From contig NZ_NOIS01000004.1 of the NCBI RefSeq assembly GCF_004137765.1, positions 186,001 to 250,000 of the forward strand: a DNA stretch of 64,000 nucleotides, given 5' to 3'. Below, piece by piece: positions 62,364-64,000 of this stretch; position 1 is the stretch's first letter; every line of letters starts with the position of its first letter. The position numbers and the translations under genes were made by a program. The notes under the pieces were generated by a model. That model saw nothing but the letters and a program-made list of their open reading frames with translations, was not told the origin of the DNA and made no database searches. Source of the stretch: Rothia uropygialis (GTDB taxonomy: Bacteria > Actinomycetota > Actinomycetes > Actinomycetales > Micrococcaceae).

Positions 62364-63845
62364 ATGACAACCATCGATACATCGCGCCCTGAAACGGGCC
62401 CTACCACCACGCCTCCCCCTCGACACCGCCGCGGCTGGTTCCGGGCCATGGTCCTGAGGCTGCACTTCTTCACCGGTCTGATCGTCGGACCGTTCATTCT
62501 GGTCGCGGCGCTCTCCGGAGCGTTGTACGCCATGGCTCCACAACTCGAGAAAGTCGTCTACGCCCACGAGCTGTACACGAGCACCGAGGCCCAGAACCTG
62601 TCCCTCGATGACCAGGTGCAACGGGCCATAGAACATGTTGATCGAGACAGCGCAGCGCACGAGGCGCCTCCCCTGACGTCTGTGCGACCTGCCCCGCAGC
62701 CGGGGATGACAACCCGTGTCATGTTCGCGCCGCCGGAAGGTTCTTCTCCTTCCGACCATAGGGCAGTGTTCGTCAGCCCCGCCGACGGTGAAATTCGCGG
62801 AGACCTGACCGTTTACGGTTCCTCCGGCTCACTGCCGCTCCGCACATGGATCGATCAGCTCCACCGTAGCCTCCATCTGGGCGAACCCGGGCGTCTCTAT
62901 GCCGAGTTCGCGGCATCGTGGATGTGGGTTATTGCCCTCGGAGGTCTGATCCTGTGGATGCCTCAGCTGACCGGACGGCTGCGTGCAGGGCTTTCCCGAC
63001 GTCGAGCTATTCGAGAAGCCATGTTGCCGACGCCCGGAGCCCAGGGGCGGAAGCGTCTGCTGGGGTGGCACTATTCGGCAGGTTTGGGCCTTCTGGTCGC
63101 GATGCTGTTCCTCTCTGCCACCGGAATTACGTGGTCCACCTATGGGGGCGAGAACGTCACTCGCCTTCGTGCCGCACTTGACTGGTCCACCCCCCAAGCG
63201 AGGACGTCATTGACAGGGGAGGAAGCAGCTGCCGGCGAACATGCCGGTCACGCAGGACATACGGCCGACTCCGATGATTCGTCCTCCATGTCCATGCCCC
63301 TGGACTCGGGCTACGACGCGATCATGCGCGCGTCGCGGCGTCTGGGTATCGGATCGGACCAGGTCGAGATCGTGCCGGCGGCGTCCATGGACAAAGCGTG
63401 GACGGTGCAGGAGATCGACCGCCACTACCCCACTCACGTGGACAGCGTGACGATCGACCCGATGACGTACGAACGGGTGGATTCGGTGTCGTTCAAAAAC
63501 GACTACTCGCTGCCGGCCAAGCTGGCCCGGTGGGGAATCGACATCCACATGGGCCTCTGGTTCGGTTTGCTCAATCAGCTGGTGCTCTTCGTTGTCGCGA
63601 TCGGGATCGCCGCGATGGTGGTGACCGGTTATTGGATGTGGTTCAAACGCCGTCCGACGTTGTCCCGAATGAAGACTCCGAAATCGGGATTGCGGAGCGC
63701 GCCTTGGTGGGCGTGGCCCGCCGTGGGCCTCCCCGCCTTGGTGATCGGCTGGTTCCTTCCCCTGCTGGGGCTCCCGCTCGTGGCCTTCGTCGTGGTTGAC
63801 GGCGCCTTGGCGTGGAGAAGCTCGCGTGTCAGAGGCACCGTCTGA
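62364..63845 (+). CDS. PepSY-associated TM domain protein
   Basis: 493 residues. TM1 (HFFTGLIVGPFILVAALSGALYA), then PepSY-like extracellular segments, WIDQLHRSLHLGEPGRLYAEFAASWMW (family signature), TM pairs, a His/Met-rich stretch (GEHAGHAGHTADSDDSSSMSMP), WGIDIHMGLWFGLLNQ and three C-terminal TM helices. This is the PiuB-like family, linked to iron or other metal uptake in several bacteria. ATG 62364 has GAGGA 9 nt upstream. 76 nt after the His/Met-rich membrane protein, so probably one operon. Confidence 0.88.
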   Translation: MTTIDTSRPETGPTTTPPPRHRRGWFRAMVLRLHFFTGLIVGPFILVAALSGALYAMAPQLEKVVYAHELYTSTEAQNLSLDDQVQRAIEHVDRDSAAHEAPPLTSVRPAPQPGMTTRVMFAPPEGSSPSDHRAVFVSPADGEIRGDLTVYGSSGSLPLRTWIDQLHRSLHLGEPGRLYAEFAASWMWVIALGGLILWMPQLTGRLRAGLSRRRAIREAMLPTPGAQGRKRLLGWHYSAGLGLLVAMLFLSATGITWSTYGGENVTRLRAALDWSTPQARTSLTGEEAAAGEHAGHAGHTADSDDSSSMSMPLDSGYDAIMRASRRLGIGSDQVEIVPAASMDKAWTVQEIDRHYPTHVDSVTIDPMTYERVDSVSFKNDYSLPAKLARWGIDIHMGLWFGLLNQLVLFVVAIGIAAMVVTGYWMWFKRRPTLSRMKTPKSGLRSAPWWAWPAVGLPALVIGWFLPLLGLPLVAFVVVDGALAWRSSRVRGTV

Positions 63846-63861
63846 CAAGGGCGTCTCTGAA

Positions 63862-63905
63862 AGACGGCCCGAGGCCGACTCGCGAGGGTATGCTTCGGGC
63901 CGTCT
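63862..63905 (+). terminator. Terminator after the PepSY gene
   Basis: A perfect 11-bp stem: 63862-63872 (AGACGGCCCGA) with 63895-63905 (TCGGGCCGTCT), 16 nt after the stop. Confidence 0.75.
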
Positions 63906-63940
63906 GCGTGCGGTCTTCGCCGCTTGCCTAGTATGGATGC

Positions 63941-64000
63941 ATGGCAGAGACACAGAACCCCTTGGAATCGACCGGCCGGACCCTCGGATGGGGGATCGTT
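63941..64000 (+). CDS. Start of a Gfo/Idh/MocA-type oxidoreductase (partial)
   Basis: 20 residues are visible, MAETQNPLESTGRTLGWGIV. The R-T-L-G-W-G-I-V run is how the Rossmann fold of many Gfo/Idh/MocA dehydrogenases begins, but the GxGxxA loop would lie beyond the window, so the call is tentative. TAGTAT (63929-63934) sits 6 nt before the ATG and no SD is seen, suggesting a leaderless mRNA. Confidence 0.4.
   Translation, partial: MAETQNPLESTGRTLGWGIV

Noticed and set aside
1-64000. CRISPR arrays, rRNA, tRNA and prophage genes
   Set aside because: I saw no regularly spaced repeats, no rRNA-like stretches, no convincing cloverleaf and no phage structural or integrase genes other than the IS481 transposase. 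tRNAscan and a CRISPR finder would settle this.

Overview
The window is from a high-GC Gram-positive bacterium, most probably an actinobacterium of the order Micrococcales (Micrococcaceae-like). The evidence is the GC-rich codon use, many GTG starts, several probable leaderless mRNAs, LGFP and S-layer-homology (SLH) surface proteins, a DUF3151 gene beside fba, and the order pyrE/trmH, fba, DUF3151, purA. Genus cannot be fixed from the sequence alone. I saw no rRNA, tRNA or CRISPR array.

Layout. 1-4.2 kb: end of a metY-type sulfhydrylase gene, a CoA-binding protein, an MFS transporter, a secreted CAP/LGFP protein and a GNAT acetyltransferase. 4.2-11.1 kb: three closely related AAT-family amino-acid permeases around an ornithine cyclodeaminase and a divergent Lrp/AsnC regulator; a fourth permease lies at 20.5-22.1 kb. 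11.3-13.1 kb: ilvD. 13.2-20.4 kb: an ECF transporter (fused ATPases, T, S) and a nucleoside hydrolase, which look like one operon split by a 3.08-kb IS481-family transposon. The transposon carries a TetR regulator and an MFS efflux pump as passengers and has terminal inverted repeats and a perfect 6-bp target duplication (GCTAGG). 22.4-24.2 kb: a SAM riboswitch in front of a short MetE-like methyltransferase, then a PTS EIIA(Glc)-type gene.

24.2-30.9 kb: a lower-GC C1 catabolic island. A LigM/DesA-type tetrahydrofolate-dependent O-demethylase is followed by metF, folD and purU, which oxidise the captured methyl group to formate and regenerate THF. A LysR regulator and an aromatic-acid:H+ symporter-like MFS protein are divergent from it. 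The demethylase keeps the catalytic Tyr of LigM but has Trp where LigM has the carboxylate-binding Arg, so its substrate may not be vanillate.

31-50.6 kb is mostly core metabolism: thiolase, CorA, PurA, DUF4870, alanine dehydrogenase, DUF3151, FBP aldolase, TrmH/SpoU, PyrE, PabB. Two notable items are a 1291-residue subtilase with three SLH domains next to a polysaccharide pyruvyltransferase (the enzyme type that makes the SLH ligand), and a tandem pair of secreted paralogues of unknown function (45.4-47.5 kb). 50.7-64 kb: an FMN-binding glutamate-synthase-like protein, a beta-oxidation-type operon (two acyl-CoA dehydrogenases, acyl-CoA ligase, thiolase, SDR) without an enoyl-CoA hydratase, nadE, a medium-chain acyl-CoA synthetase, a His/Met-rich membrane protein with a PepSY protein (possible metal handling), and the start of a Gfo/Idh/MocA-type oxidoreductase.
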